DNA of 39,429 nucleotides from Ruminococcus sp. (GCA_017395925.1 JAFQNJ010000042.1:1-39429); one strand, 5' to 3'; numbered from the stretch's first letter, positions 1 to 9,345 are shown. Notes: a model not told the origin generated them from the letters alone. Made by a program: numbers and translations.

Positions 1-695
1 CAAGTGGGAGCTACTGCTTCATCTACAACAGGTGTGTGACCTGTAGCGTGAACTACTTCCTGTGCAACGATAGTCTCGCCGCATACGGAGCAGTGTGAAC
101 CCTCGGTAAGACCTGTTTCGGTACAAGTGGGGGCTACTGCTTCATCTACAACAGGTGTGTGACCTGTAGCGGGAACTACTTCCTGCGCAACGATTGTCTC
201 GCCGCATACGGAGCAGTGTGAACCCTCGGTAAGACCTGTAGCGGTACAAGTGGGAGCTACTGCTTCATCTACAACAGGTGTGTGACCTGTAGCAGGAACT
301 ACTTCCTGAGCAACGATTGTCTCGCCGCATACGGAGCAGTGTGAACCCTCAGTAAGACCTGTCTCGGTACAGGTAGGAGCTACTGCTTCATCTACAACAG
401 GTGTGTGACCTGTTGCGGGTGCAAGCTCTTCTCCACATACTGTACAAGTCTGTGCATTGTTACAATCGGCTGCTGCGCCGGGTGTGTGTCCTGCAGCGGG
501 AACTACTTCCTGTGCAACGATAGTCTCGCCGCATACGGAGCAGTGTGAGCCCTCGGTAAGACCTGTCTCGGTACAAGTGGGGGCTACTGCTTCATCTACA
601 ACAGGTGTGTGACCTGTGGAAGGTGCAAGCTCTTCTCCACATACTGTACAGGTCTGTGCATTATTACAATCGGCTGCTGCGCCGGGTGTGTGGCC
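1..695 (-). repeat. Tandem array of 123-nt and 81-nt coding repeats (41- and 27-residue Cys modules)
   Basis: The landmark encoding GHTP recurs at 30, 153, 276, 399 and 603, giving an exact 123-nt period interrupted by 81-nt units. In protein order the units are B (695-615), A (614-492), B (491-411), A (410-288), A (287-165), A (164-42) and a partial A (41-1). Module A carries C-x10-C-x2-C and module B carries C-x5-C-x2-C, both starting GHTP. Units are nearly identical at the DNA level, with differences mainly at silent or Ala/Thr/His positions. The array probably continues to the left. Related GHTP...CxxC repeats occur in Clostridia surface proteins. Metal binding by the Cys/His residues is inference. 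Confidence 0.95.
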
Positions 696-3317
696 TGTAG
701 CGGGAATTACTTCTGTGTATGTGTCACCGCAGGTACAGGTATAAGTCTTGAGACCCTCTGACTCACAGCCTGCAGGTGTTGTGATAGTTTCTGTGTAGGA
801 ATGTTCGCCTGTACACTCCTTAATCCAGACACCGTTAGTATATGTATAAATACCGGCTGTGCCTGCTGTCTCAGTATAGGTGCCATCTGCATTCTTGAGT
901 TTTGCAGAGGTAAGGGGAATCTGAGCGTATGTTGTATTAGCGGTATCCTGAGCCTGAATCATCTGATATGTTAAAGTCTCAGAACCGGGATTAATTGTAC
1001 CTACGCCTGTACCTGTGCTGTATACATTGGCACCGCCTGCAGTTGTATATACATAACCCGCACTTGCGTCGAATGTACCGTCAACTCTGATGGTTGCATC
1101 GACAAGGTCAGCGTTTGTACGAGTGTGTGTTCTGCTGGGAGAGTATCCTGCAGGAATGAAAGGCTTGTTTGCAGGGCTTGTATATCCACCCCACTGGTCT
1201 GCGTCATAAGCGTATACATTGTAACCGCTTCCAACGACACAGGTTGCGCCATTGTCAACGTTGATAACAGAACCGGGAAGAAGTGAAATATCCTGGTTAA
1301 GATTAATGTTGCTTCCACTCTTAACATTAACAGTAATGTTGTTTGTAACAGGAAGCTCATAATCCTTTGAATTGATTGAACTTGTACCAACTTTCATCTC
1401 AATAGATGAAACAGTCATATTACCATTAAGATCAATGATAAGTCTGTCGGTACTGCCGTCATAGCGCTTTACAACGTTACCTGATGTAAGGTTGAACATT
1501 GCTCCGCTGGAAGCAAAGAATGCAACTGCAGAGCCAAAATCAGCACTTGACATATATACAGTTGTGTAGCTGTATTCGGTTGCGCCGTATTCAATAGTCA
1601 TAGGAACTTCAACATTCTGTACATAGTACTGAGAAAGCGGGAATACGCCGTTGTCCATATCGGTTGACTGTGTACCGCCGCGGAAGTCAGTAATCTGGAA
1701 GTTCTCATAAACGGTACCGCCGCTCTTTACAGTAACAGAACCGTTACCGTAAATATATCCGTAAGCATAAAGAGTACCACCGTTATTAACGGTAATTGTA
1801 CTGTTATTCTCCATCTTTACAAAACTTACGGGACCGGTAGGTGAACCACCGTGATTTCTGGAACCCTGTGCATAGGTATGCTTACAGGAAAGGCTCATCG
1901 CACCGTTTACGATGAGGTTTGCACCCTCTGCCATTGTAAGTTTACGGAACTCTGTAGGAGCTGCCCAAACGCCACCCTGATTAGGGTTAGGGTCCTCAAT
2001 ACCTACTGCCTGGGTTGTGTATAGAGTATTGGCGTTGTCAAAGGGAATCAGCAGAGTAACTCCGGCAGGAATTGTATAGGTGCCTGCAGGAAGTGTACCG
2101 GTGTTTGCAAGAACGATAGTCTTGCTTGATGATGTGAGGGCTACACTAGCTGCAGCATTGAGGTCATCAAAAATATGAGTAGTGCCTACTGTGTAGTAGT
2201 AAAGCTTACCCAAGCCGAGAAGACCGGAGCTCTGTGACTTCTGGGCTGCAGGACCAAGATAGAAGTGAGGTGCGGAATTTGCACCGATAAATACAGCTTT
2301 TACTGTTACGTCAGCGGTAGGCTTCAGGGAGTAGGTTGCTGCTGTTGAGAGAATACGGCCGGTCTCAGCATCTGCCCATCCCAGGAAAGTGGCTCCTGTC
2401 ACAGGTGTTGCAACAAGTGAAATACCATCAGCAAGGCTTGCTTCTACCTGTGCACCTGACTCAACTGCACTTCCGCCTGCTGTTACACTACCGTAGGTGC
2501 TGTCGTAATCTACAGTTACCATAGATGACGCAGCGGCAGTTGTGAGACTGACATTGCTCATCGTAAGTGTTACGGTTGTGTTGCTCAGACCACTGTTTGA
2601 AGTAATCACAAGGACAACCGATGCACCGGGGTCAAGTGTTGCAGTATAAGTACCGGAAGTTGCAGCACTGGCTCCATCAATAGTAAACGCACTGCTTGCT
2701 GTTACAGTATAGTCAAAAGAAAGAGCCGAAACATCTGCAGTCTCGTTGACGATGGTAATTGTGCTGGATTTTTTACCAAACAATGAGCCCTTTGCAGTTG
2801 CGGTAACTGTACTGCCGGATACAGTAATTGTGTTTGCTGTATCGGTAAGGGACAATTTACCGTCAAGGAAATCAACTGTGGTGAGCAGCATAATGGGGGG
2901 ATTTACCATCTGATACAGGGTATCATAGACATATCCGAAGGTCTCTGTGCTTTCATACTCCAAGAGTATGGCGAATTCAGCTTCACTCATAGTCTCGATA
3001 ACGCCTACGAGTTCTTCCGACTCAAGCCATAAGTTCCACAGAGTGTCACCATCAAGTGCCACAAGGGCATTGAAGGTCTCTTCCTCAGACAGAACAGTCT
3101 TGCCGAGATACTCGGTCAGCAATGCGTCCATCTGAGCCTTCACCTGCTCTAAAAGCTCGGTGTCGACAACGGTCTCTGAAAGAGCCGCGTCAGTGTTCTC
3201 TGCAACTTCAGTTGTATGCTCATGCTCTGCCGCAAAAACACTGACGGGTATCATTGTGACAACCATCATCAGAACAAGCAAAACAGCCAGAAGTTGCTTT
3301 GAAAGTTTCGTGAACAT
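1..3317 (-). CDS. Large secreted surface protein with Cys-rich C-terminal repeats (C-terminus outside window)
   Basis: An open frame of about 1105 codons runs from ATG at 3317 off the left edge without a stop. The ATG has a GGAGG site 7 nt upstream. Residues 1-30 form a signal peptide (basic start, long hydrophobic core, VFAA cleavage region). Residues about 30-145 are acidic and helical. A segment at about 265-345, with a YGSVTAGG start and a GWAD core, resembles the divergent InlB B-repeat (Flg_new_2 type). A Ser/Thr/Gly-rich beta region follows, with many short hydrophobic strands and NGG turns suggestive of a beta-helix. From about residue 875 come Cys-rich GHTP modules. The gene follows the capsule operon but has its own promoter. 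A cell-surface or adhesin-like role is inferred. The anchor (sorting signal, dockerin or other) must lie outside the window. Confidence is high that it is real and exported, low on function. Confidence 0.9.
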   Translation of the reverse strand, partial: MFTKLSKQLLAVLLVLMMVVTMIPVSVFAAEHEHTTEVAENTDAALSETVVDTELLEQVKAQMDALLTEYLGKTVLSEEETFNALVALDGDTLWNLWLESEELVGVIETMSEAEFAILLEYESTETFGYVYDTLYQMVNPPIMLLTTVDFLDGKLSLTDTANTITVSGSTVTATAKGSLFGKKSSTITIVNETADVSALSFDYTVTASSAFTIDGASAATSGTYTATLDPGASVVLVITSNSGLSNTTVTLTMSNVSLTTAAASSMVTVDYDSTYGSVTAGGSAVESGAQVEASLADGISLVATPVTGATFLGWADAETGRILSTAATYSLKPTADVTVKAVFIGANSAPHFYLGPAAQKSQSSGLLGLGKLYYYTVGTTHIFDDLNAAASVALTSSSKTIVLANTGTLPAGTYTIPAGVTLLIPFDNANTLYTTQAVGIEDPNPNQGGVWAAPTEFRKLTMAEGANLIVNGAMSLSCKHTYAQGSRNHGGSPTGPVSFVKMENNSTITVNNGGTLYAYGYIYGNGSVTVKSGGTVYENFQITDFRGGTQSTDMDNGVFPLSQYYVQNVEVPMTIEYGATEYSYTTVYMSSADFGSAVAFFASSGAMFNLTSGNVVKRYDGSTDRLIIDLNGNMTVSSIEMKVGTSSINSKDYELPVTNNITVNVKSGSNINLNQDISLLPGSVINVDNGATCVVGSGYNVYAYDADQWGGYTSPANKPFIPAGYSPSRTHTRTNADLVDATIRVDGTFDASAGYVYTTAGGANVYSTGTGVGTINPGSETLTYQMIQAQDTANTTYAQIPLTSAKLKNADGTYTETAGTAGIYTYTNGVWIKECTGEHSYTETITTPAGCESEGLKTYTCTCGDTYTEVIPATGHTPGAAADCNNAQTCTVCGEELAPSTGHTPVVDEAVAPTCTETGLTEGSHCSVCGETIVAQEVVPAAGHTPGAAADCNNAQTCTVCGEELAPATGHTPVVDEAVAPTCTETGLTEGSHCSVCGETIVAQEVVPATGHTPVVDEAVAPTCTATGLTEGSHCSVCGETIVAQEVVPATGHTPVVDEAVAPTCTETGLTEGSHCSVCGETIVAQEVVHATGHTPVVDEAVAPT

Positions 3318-3339
3318 TTTTCATCCTCCAATTCTATAA

Positions 3340-3368
3340 TTTATATAAAACAACGCTCGTTGTTACAA
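3340..3368 (-). promoter_or_regulatory. Promoter for the surface repeat protein
   Basis: On the minus strand TTGTAA (3368-3363) and TATAAA (3345-3340) are separated by 17 nt, about 20 nt upstream of the SD of the surface protein. It overlaps the hairpin that follows the capsule operon, so the surface protein can be transcribed separately. Confidence 0.55.
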
Positions 3369-3383
3369 AGCCGCTCTTCGTAA
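3345..3383 (-). terminator. Overlapping hairpins at the end of the capsule operon
   Basis: Two minus-strand hairpins lie just after the polymerase gene. One is an 8-bp stem (3383-3363) with a 5-nt loop and one G-U pair. The second (3364-3349) has a 6-bp AACAAC/GTTGTT stem with a 4-nt loop, followed by TTTATA. They share two bases and so exclude one another. The second resembles a modest intrinsic terminator. It overlaps the -35 region of the next gene. Confidence 0.45.
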
Positions 3384-3409
3384 GGTCTGAGCATTATATC
3401 CTTCCATAA

Positions 3410-4732
3410 TTACTGAGAAACGGGATCTGAGGCTGAATCCGTAAGACTGCGGTCTTCTTTTTCTTTCTTCGGTATAAATGCCAGCGCAATAATAAAAGAG
3501 ATCATATAGACCGAGTCAACTCTCAATGAAGTGTTGTAGAAAGCAAACATCGTACACAAAAAGGCAACCGTCATAGACAACTGGGAACACATCAGGTCTG
3601 AATAGCCTTTTTTGTAATTGTTGCGTGCCATAAAAAACATCAGAATAAAAATTCCGAAATACAGTATAAGACCGATATAACCTGTCTCAAGGAACATAAA
3701 TGCATGAGAAAACCAGTTATAATGCATACTCTGGTGACTCTCATAAAAGGGAGTGTTGAAGATTGATATTGATGAAAGGTCGCAGTTTCCCAGTCCAAGC
3801 CCAACAAAGTACTGATGCCCCTTATCAAAGATTTCTTTCGATATAGTGCTGACAGCAGATAATCGGTTGATATCACCGCTGGAGGTGTAACCCTTGTTGC
3901 TCACTGCGCTTTCATAAAGCAGCTTGATAGTAAACTGACCTACATACTCGGGGAATATCTGAATGAGAATGGTAACACCAACTATTACACCAATAACACC
4001 TGCCGCAATAATAAGAACCTTCTTCCAGGTGAATCTTGTGATAAGCGATACTACACAGAGTATTACAATAAACTCAATATAGAAGAATTTGAGTTCCGCC
4101 AGAGCACCGATAAGGAACGCCGCAAAGAGCTTGAGGAGAACCCACATAAACTTCTCTTTTTTATTTATAAACCATATAAGAGATTTTGCAGATATTATAC
4201 ATAGGAATACATTCATATAAATGTTGCATCCTACAGCGGTACCAAACAGACCTCCGAGGAAGTCCTGCTTATATCCGAATACAAAGAACTGAATCAAGCA
4301 AACAACAAAATTAATCCAGAATAAAGCATCAAAGATTTTCAGATATAATTCTGAATCCTCAAACTTTATGAACTTAACAAAGACAAGAAAGGCAAAAAAG
4401 AATCTGAAATTATTCCGAAATCCCCACAAAAAATAAAACAGAGACTGGAAATTAACCAGATATGAGAAAAACAGAATTGCCACAAATGCGGCAAAATAGA
4501 CCAGAAGGGGCATTATCTCGCGCCTTATGCGGTTGTCATACCTGTATGCCATTATTCCCAGAAGGACCAGAAGAACACCGTCCTGAGCAAATCTCAAAGC
4601 CGTGGGCAAAGAAAAAGTATCAATTATAAGTCCTATCAGAAACGGCATAAACAAAAGGAACATAATAAGATAGTCCTCAAGAGGCCTTTTCTTTATATAT
4701 AGTTTTTGGATGCTTAACGTTGTCTTTTGCAT
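3410..4732 (-). CDS. Wzy-like polysaccharide polymerase / O-antigen ligase family membrane protein
   Basis: About 440 residues with roughly ten hydrophobic segments and an extended extracytoplasmic part (residues about 255-320), the layout of Wzy/O-antigen ligase proteins. These join undecaprenyl-linked repeat units outside the membrane. The position at the end of a CpsBCD/glycosyltransferase operon agrees with this. The start was set at ATG 4732, which has GGAG six bases upstream. A longer reading from TTG at 4744 would place that SD inside the gene. The sequence is too divergent to name the substrate. The family call rests on topology and context rather than on a conserved motif. Confidence 0.75.
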   Translation of the reverse strand: MQKTTLSIQKLYIKKRPLEDYLIMFLLFMPFLIGLIIDTFSLPTALRFAQDGVLLVLLGIMAYRYDNRIRREIMPLLVYFAAFVAILFFSYLVNFQSLFYFLWGFRNNFRFFFAFLVFVKFIKFEDSELYLKIFDALFWINFVVCLIQFFVFGYKQDFLGGLFGTAVGCNIYMNVFLCIISAKSLIWFINKKEKFMWVLLKLFAAFLIGALAELKFFYIEFIVILCVVSLITRFTWKKVLIIAAGVIGVIVGVTILIQIFPEYVGQFTIKLLYESAVSNKGYTSSGDINRLSAVSTISKEIFDKGHQYFVGLGLGNCDLSSISIFNTPFYESHQSMHYNWFSHAFMFLETGYIGLILYFGIFILMFFMARNNYKKGYSDLMCSQLSMTVAFLCTMFAFYNTSLRVDSVYMISFIIALAFIPKKEKEDRSLTDSASDPVSQ

Positions 4733-4747
4733 TGATAACTCCAAAAT

Positions 4748-5779
4748 TTATGAATTCTTGATTCTTAGCAGCAGATTACACAACCCGAAAAGTTTCATAG
4801 AGGCAAGCCTGTAGAATAATCGCAGGGTGCGTTTTTCGCGCCTTAATACATCCGATGTCAGAGTACGCTGTAAATCCTGACATTTGAGTATATTTTTAGA
4901 GAGTCTGCGTTTTTCTCTATCGGGAAGGTCTGATGCTGTCAACAGCTTCAGAGTTGCTATTGTAAAGGAATGATAAAGCATCAGAATTCGTATTCTGACC
5001 TCATGGCTATATGAAAACTTATTGGAAAGCTCTGTGAGAATTTTGACAAATTCATTGATTTTTTCCTGTCTGTCCGCCTTGTATGTGGTGGACAAAGAAG
5101 AGGTATTTATATAGTGGTAATATAGAATTTCATCAGTAGTTACCACGGAATTAACATAGTTAAAGTACTCCAGTATAAAATAGGTATCCTCCGAAGCAAT
5201 CTCTCTTTCGGAGCGAAAGTGCAGGTTGTTTTTGCGGATAATATCCATAGAAAACATCCCCGACCAGACGGCGAGAGCAAAAATCACCGTCTCCTCTTCC
5301 CGGTAATCAAAGGAAATAAGCCTCGGAAGCAAAACTTCTGTAGCCTGTTTATTGCTTGAATATCGGGTAATGCTATTGCTTTTTGAAAGGGCAGAAACTT
5401 CTCCTTTGTCGGTTACATCCGCCATAGAATACCAGACGAGGTCCGCCTCCTCTCCCCCCATAGCTGCAAAGCATTTCTCTATGAGAGTTGTGTCGGCATA
5501 ATCATCGCTGTCAAAAAAGCAGATATATCTGCCACGGGCAAGGTCAATTCCTGCATTTCGTGCAAGCCCTGCACCCTGATTCTCTTTGTGGATAACCTTG
5601 ATGCGGTCATCCTTTCCTGCCCATTTGTCACATATTGCAGGAGAATTATCAGGAGAACCGTCATCAACAAGGATGATTTCCAGATTCCTGTATGTCTGAT
5701 TTACGATGCTTTCTATACATTTATCAAGGTAGCGCTCAACATTATATACCGGTACAACTACCGAAACCAAATCTGACAT
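4748..5779 (-). CDS. Family 2 glycosyltransferase
   Basis: 343 residues. The N-terminus begins VSVVVPVYN and continues with VDDGSPDNS (near residue 40) and FFDSDDY (near residue 90). These are the nucleotide-binding and DxD metal-binding motifs of a GT-A-fold family 2 enzyme. It probably adds one sugar to the lipid-linked repeat unit on the cytoplasmic face. The C-terminal third is basic and amphipathic, as expected for membrane association. An AAGGAAG SD precedes the ATG. It lies between the radical SAM gene and the polymerase in one operon. Donor and acceptor sugars cannot be read from the sequence. Confidence 0.9.
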   Translation of the reverse strand: MSDLVSVVVPVYNVERYLDKCIESIVNQTYRNLEIILVDDGSPDNSPAICDKWAGKDDRIKVIHKENQGAGLARNAGIDLARGRYICFFDSDDYADTTLIEKCFAAMGGEEADLVWYSMADVTDKGEVSALSKSNSITRYSSNKQATEVLLPRLISFDYREEETVIFALAVWSGMFSMDIIRKNNLHFRSEREIASEDTYFILEYFNYVNSVVTTDEILYYHYINTSSLSTTYKADRQEKINEFVKILTELSNKFSYSHEVRIRILMLYHSFTIATLKLLTASDLPDREKRRLSKNILKCQDLQRTLTSDVLRREKRTLRLFYRLASMKLFGLCNLLLRIKNS

Positions 5780-5826
5780 TTTTACACTTCCTTATATATA
5801 AATGTATAGAGGGCAATAACAGAGTA

Positions 5827-6909
5827 TTATTTTCCGCAGGAGAACTTCTCACAGGTTGAGCATCTGTCCAGTTCTTCCTTTGTCACCTTTCCGTCACGAA
5901 AATCGCGGACAATTTTGTTCTCATACATACTGTATTTCTTTTTCTTGAAGAAGAAAAGGAACTTGTGCTTCAGCACCCAGAAGGCAGGCTTCCAGATATA
6001 CTTGTGCATTGCAGGAGAGGCAGAGCCTATCATCCAGCAATTACGGTCACAGCAGCGGACCTTTTTGCGAACCAGCTCTGCGGCTTCACTGTTCCAGAGC
6101 TCATCCCAGCTCTGAGTATTGAGATTACCCATAACCTCTTTTTCCTTGGTGCCGTTGCAGGGCATTACATCACCGAAGGGGTCGATAAAGAAGGTATCGA
6201 AGCTCATATCACAGGGCAGGAGACGCTTCTGTGAGAAAATATAATTGATAAGTCCGTGATTGAAATATGCACGGAACCATTTCTTGGGGCTGTTGGACTC
6301 AAGGAGCTTATTGATAAGCTTCTCAAAGTTTTCGGCTACCATCATTCGGTCGTGAATGATGTTGTTGGACTCTACAAAGTAGAAGCTGTTATGAAGCGAT
6401 GCAGTTGCAAACTCCATATTCATCTTGTCGGAGATATCATAGAGAGGTACCAGGTCAGGGGCATTCTTGTCCTGAACAGTCATACCGAAACCTACGTCCT
6501 TCATACCCATATCCACAAGTGTCTGAAGTGTGGTATAGCCTCGGTTGAAGCCGTCATCCAGACCGCGGATTTCGTTATTGGTCTGTTCCAGTCCCTCAAT
6601 GGAAATTCTGATTCCAACCTGAGGAAACTCCTTGCACAAATCCACGATTCTGTCGGTGAAAAAGCCGTTTGTGGAAATAACGATTCGGTCGCTCTTTTTG
6701 TACAGTTCACGGACGATATCCTTCAAATCCTCCCGGATAAAGGGTTCTCCGCCTGTGATATTTGTAAAGTACATCTCAGGCAGTTTCTTTATAGTCTCCA
6801 AAGAAATCTCTTCCTCGGGTTTTGAGGGTACTTTATATCTGTTACACATTGTGCATTTTGCGTTGCATCTGTATGTAACAATAACTGTTCCGTTTAGTTT
6901 CTTCGCCAT
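5827..6909 (-). CDS. Radical SAM protein with SPASM-like C-terminus in the capsule operon
   Basis: 360 residues. The radical SAM cluster motif CNAKCTMC is at residues 15-22, with Cys 15, 19 and 22 binding the 4Fe-4S cluster that cleaves S-adenosylmethionine, and GGEP is at 53-56. Additional cysteines at 233, 251, 286, 287, 291, 350, 353 and 358, including the LLPC and DVMPCNG contexts, suggest one or two auxiliary clusters of SPASM type. SPASM enzymes usually modify peptides or act as dehydrogenases. No precursor peptide is seen nearby, so a sugar or lipid-linked intermediate is a reasonable but unproven substrate. The SD is GAGG, seven bases before ATG. Neighbours on both sides are glycosyltransferases, so it very likely belongs to the polysaccharide pathway. 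Confidence 0.85.
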   Translation of the reverse strand: MAKKLNGTVIVTYRCNAKCTMCNRYKVPSKPEEEISLETIKKLPEMYFTNITGGEPFIREDLKDIVRELYKKSDRIVISTNGFFTDRIVDLCKEFPQVGIRISIEGLEQTNNEIRGLDDGFNRGYTTLQTLVDMGMKDVGFGMTVQDKNAPDLVPLYDISDKMNMEFATASLHNSFYFVESNNIIHDRMMVAENFEKLINKLLESNSPKKWFRAYFNHGLINYIFSQKRLLPCDMSFDTFFIDPFGDVMPCNGTKEKEVMGNLNTQSWDELWNSEAAELVRKKVRCCDRNCWMIGSASPAMHKYIWKPAFWVLKHKFLFFFKKKKYSMYENKIVRDFRDGKVTKEELDRCSTCEKFSCGK

Positions 6910-6960
6910 ACTTATCCTCTATTCCTTTCAGAGATTCTTAAATCCTATATGAAACTACGC

Positions 6961-8145
6961 TTATCTAAGACTTGCGATATCCCTGTAATCCGATGCCACC
7001 TTGTCCCATCCGTAATTCTCAAGGACTGCCTGTCTGACTTCACGGGAGAGTTCTTCTCTGCCTTGGGTGAGAATTCTCTCATTCATAATCCTCTCAAAAT
7101 CCGCCTCATCTTTGAATCGCAAGCACTTGTCGGAGAGCTTGAAAAGCAGGTTTTCGTACACAAAAACAGGAACACCTGCTGACATTGCCTCCAGAATTAC
7201 CAAGGAAAAGCCCTCTGCTTTTGATGGAAAAAGCATTGCACTACCCAGATTATAGAACCTGTTGAGTTCTTCTCCCGGAGAGAGCTCGCCGCAGTAAATA
7301 ACTCTGTCCTGCAGGGAATTCTCTTTGGCAAAATCTGCAATCTGCTGCTGATATTCTTCAGAGATAATTCCGCCTGCATAGAGGAATACCACGTTTTCAT
7401 CGGCTTTCATCAGCGGAAGCAGGAGCTTTATTGAGGTGAGCTGATTCTTTCTGTCACAGACAGAGCCTACCTGTACAAAAGCTTTCTTTCCTTTTATATT
7501 ATACTGTTCCTTCAAGGCTTCAATTTCAGCCTCGGGGAGTTTTCTGTATGTATCGGTATTAACGCCGTTATCAATAAGATAAACCTTGGAGTTGTTTATG
7601 CCGATGTGCTCCACAATATTTTTCTTTGTCTGCTCATTGAGGACGAAGATAAAGTCCGCTTCCTTCATTGAAGCTACTTCCTGAAAATATCGGGAATCTA
7701 TTGTATCCTTGATTTCATCCCATTCACCGTGCCACACATAGCTGTGATTTGTATACAGAATAGTGGCTTTCTCTCTGTACTTCTTACCTACAAGCTTCAG
7801 GAAGAAGAACATATTATACTGGTTATGGAAGTGAAGAATCACTTTTTCATTGGACTTTTTCAGAATTTTTTTAAGAGCAAGTGCGAGTTTCACAGAGTAG
7901 ACCACGCGCTTAACCTTGTGCATAAGACCGAGGCTTACGTCTTTTTTTCTGATAAACTTCGGAACTCTGACCTCACTGATGGGGAGGTCTGTCTCTGCTC
8001 TTGAATCCGCGGCAATGTCGATAATCTCAACATTCTCACCGAGCTTCAAAAAGGAACGGGTAAGTTCCTCCACAACGATTTCCGTTGCCGCGCCCATCTG
8101 TGCAGGTATGGGGGTGTAACCCGTACCTATTTCATATATTTTCAT
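6961..8145 (-). CDS. Family 4 glycosyltransferase (GT-B fold)
   Basis: 394 residues with the two Rossmann halves of a GT-B enzyme. The donor-binding C-terminal half holds FVQVGSVCDRKNQ (near 235) and EGFSLVILEAMSAGVP (near 325), the E-x7-E motif of retaining GT4 enzymes. It transfers a sugar from an activated nucleotide donor to the growing repeat unit. The ATG lies just after the stop of the preceding GT4 gene, whose final GAGGAT supplies the SD, so the two are translationally linked. The sugar specificity is unknown. Confidence 0.9.
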   Translation of the reverse strand: MKIYEIGTGYTPIPAQMGAATEIVVEELTRSFLKLGENVEIIDIAADSRAETDLPISEVRVPKFIRKKDVSLGLMHKVKRVVYSVKLALALKKILKKSNEKVILHFHNQYNMFFFLKLVGKKYREKATILYTNHSYVWHGEWDEIKDTIDSRYFQEVASMKEADFIFVLNEQTKKNIVEHIGINNSKVYLIDNGVNTDTYRKLPEAEIEALKEQYNIKGKKAFVQVGSVCDRKNQLTSIKLLLPLMKADENVVFLYAGGIISEEYQQQIADFAKENSLQDRVIYCGELSPGEELNRFYNLGSAMLFPSKAEGFSLVILEAMSAGVPVFVYENLLFKLSDKCLRFKDEADFERIMNERILTQGREELSREVRQAVLENYGWDKVASDYRDIASLR

Positions 8146-8148
8146 ATA

Positions 8149-9345
8149 TTAATCCTCATAGATTTGAATTAACTTGTTATAGTAAGTTTCGGGGGTTTCG
8201 AATACTACATCCTTACAGTTTCGGGTGAAGCTCTCTGCCACATCGGGAGTATACAGAAAATACTCCAGTTTTTCTTTCAGGTCGTCAGCATTTCCTGCCT
8301 CAAAAAGCAGTCCCGTCTTATTCTCCTGCAAAAGTTCGGGAATTCCACCCATTCGGGAGCAGATAACGGGAGTTCTGAACATCTGCGACTCAATAACCGA
8401 GAAGGGGCAGTTCTCATACCACTCGCTGGGATAGACACTGCACTTGGCTCTTCTGATAAGGTTAGAGAGCTCGTCCCCTGTCTTGAAGCCCACATACTCG
8501 GTATTGGGGATATCCTTCATATCCTCCACAGCCGCACCGTAACCTGCAAAGACGAATTTTTCATCGGGCATACGCTTTGCAACCTCAAGGAGGGTATTTG
8601 TACCCTTGTCTCTGGATAAATGTCCGAATTCAAGGATATAGTTATCTTTTTCGGTAATGTCCCCTGTTCTGTCTTCAATGAAATTATGAAGCGCTATGGT
8701 TTTGTCCGCAAACCGCTTCTGAGTATCCAGTTTGTCCTTGAGAAAACGCGAGGGACAAATAATGGTATCGATATAACTGTAAGCCTTGCTGATTTTCCAG
8801 ATGTAGGCATCCATCATACCGAGAAGGCTCTTCATAAAAGAGCCTTTGACACATTTTGTCCTTAAACAATGTGTATAATTACCGCCAAGACATTTCTCAC
8901 AAACCCGAATCTCTCTGTCAAACAAGCCGTGACTGGGGCATATAAGCTGATAATCGTGGGCGGTATATATAATCTTTAAGTCGCTTTTGGTTTTTTTGCG
9001 AAATTTATTTGCTTCTATAATAATACTGGGAGTCAGGTGAAACTGAATATTATTGAGGTGAACAATGTCAGGTTTGAAATCACGAAGGACTTTTCTCAGT
9101 TTACGTCTTGCCTCGTGGGAATAGATAATTCTTAAAGGTGCAGTTAAATTCTTCGAAACACCTTTTGAGAAATCCATATCGGATACATAAGCACCGACAC
9201 TGTTGCCCACAATGTTCTTTTCGTTTTCAAGTCCGAAGTACTCAACCTCGTGTCCTTTTGCCTCAAGCATTTCACCAAGCTTGAAAACGTAGGTTTCAGC
9301 ACCGCCTTTAGGATAAAGGAACTTATTTACTAACAAGACTCTCAT
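8149..9345 (-). CDS. Family 4 glycosyltransferase
   Basis: 398 residues. The N-terminus MRVLLVNKFLYPKGGAE is typical of GT4 acceptor domains. The C-terminal half has LEFGHLSRDKG and an E-x7-E-like stretch, YENCPFSVIESQMFRTPV. A Cys-containing segment (VCEKCLGGNYTHC, near residues 147-159) is found in a subset of capsule GT4 enzymes and could bind metal. The start overlaps the end of the upstream GT4 gene by 23 nt. An SD (GGAGAGG) lies inside that gene. This is one of three consecutive GT4 genes in the operon. Confidence 0.9.
   Translation of the reverse strand: MRVLLVNKFLYPKGGAETYVFKLGEMLEAKGHEVEYFGLENEKNIVGNSVGAYVSDMDFSKGVSKNLTAPLRIIYSHEARRKLRKVLRDFKPDIVHLNNIQFHLTPSIIIEANKFRKKTKSDLKIIYTAHDYQLICPSHGLFDREIRVCEKCLGGNYTHCLRTKCVKGSFMKSLLGMMDAYIWKISKAYSYIDTIICPSRFLKDKLDTQKRFADKTIALHNFIEDRTGDITEKDNYILEFGHLSRDKGTNTLLEVAKRMPDEKFVFAGYGAAVEDMKDIPNTEYVGFKTGDELSNLIRRAKCSVYPSEWYENCPFSVIESQMFRTPVICSRMGGIPELLQENKTGLLFEAGNADDLKEKLEYFLYTPDVAESFTRNCKDVVFETPETYYNKLIQIYED

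Noticed and set aside
1-695. CRISPR-like or satellite repeat array
   Set aside because: The repeats are in frame within one long coding sequence, have no distinct spacers, and differ mostly at silent positions.
4733-4744. TTG start for the Wzy-like gene at 4744
   Set aside because: The SD GGAG would be inside the gene; ATG 4732 is correctly spaced.
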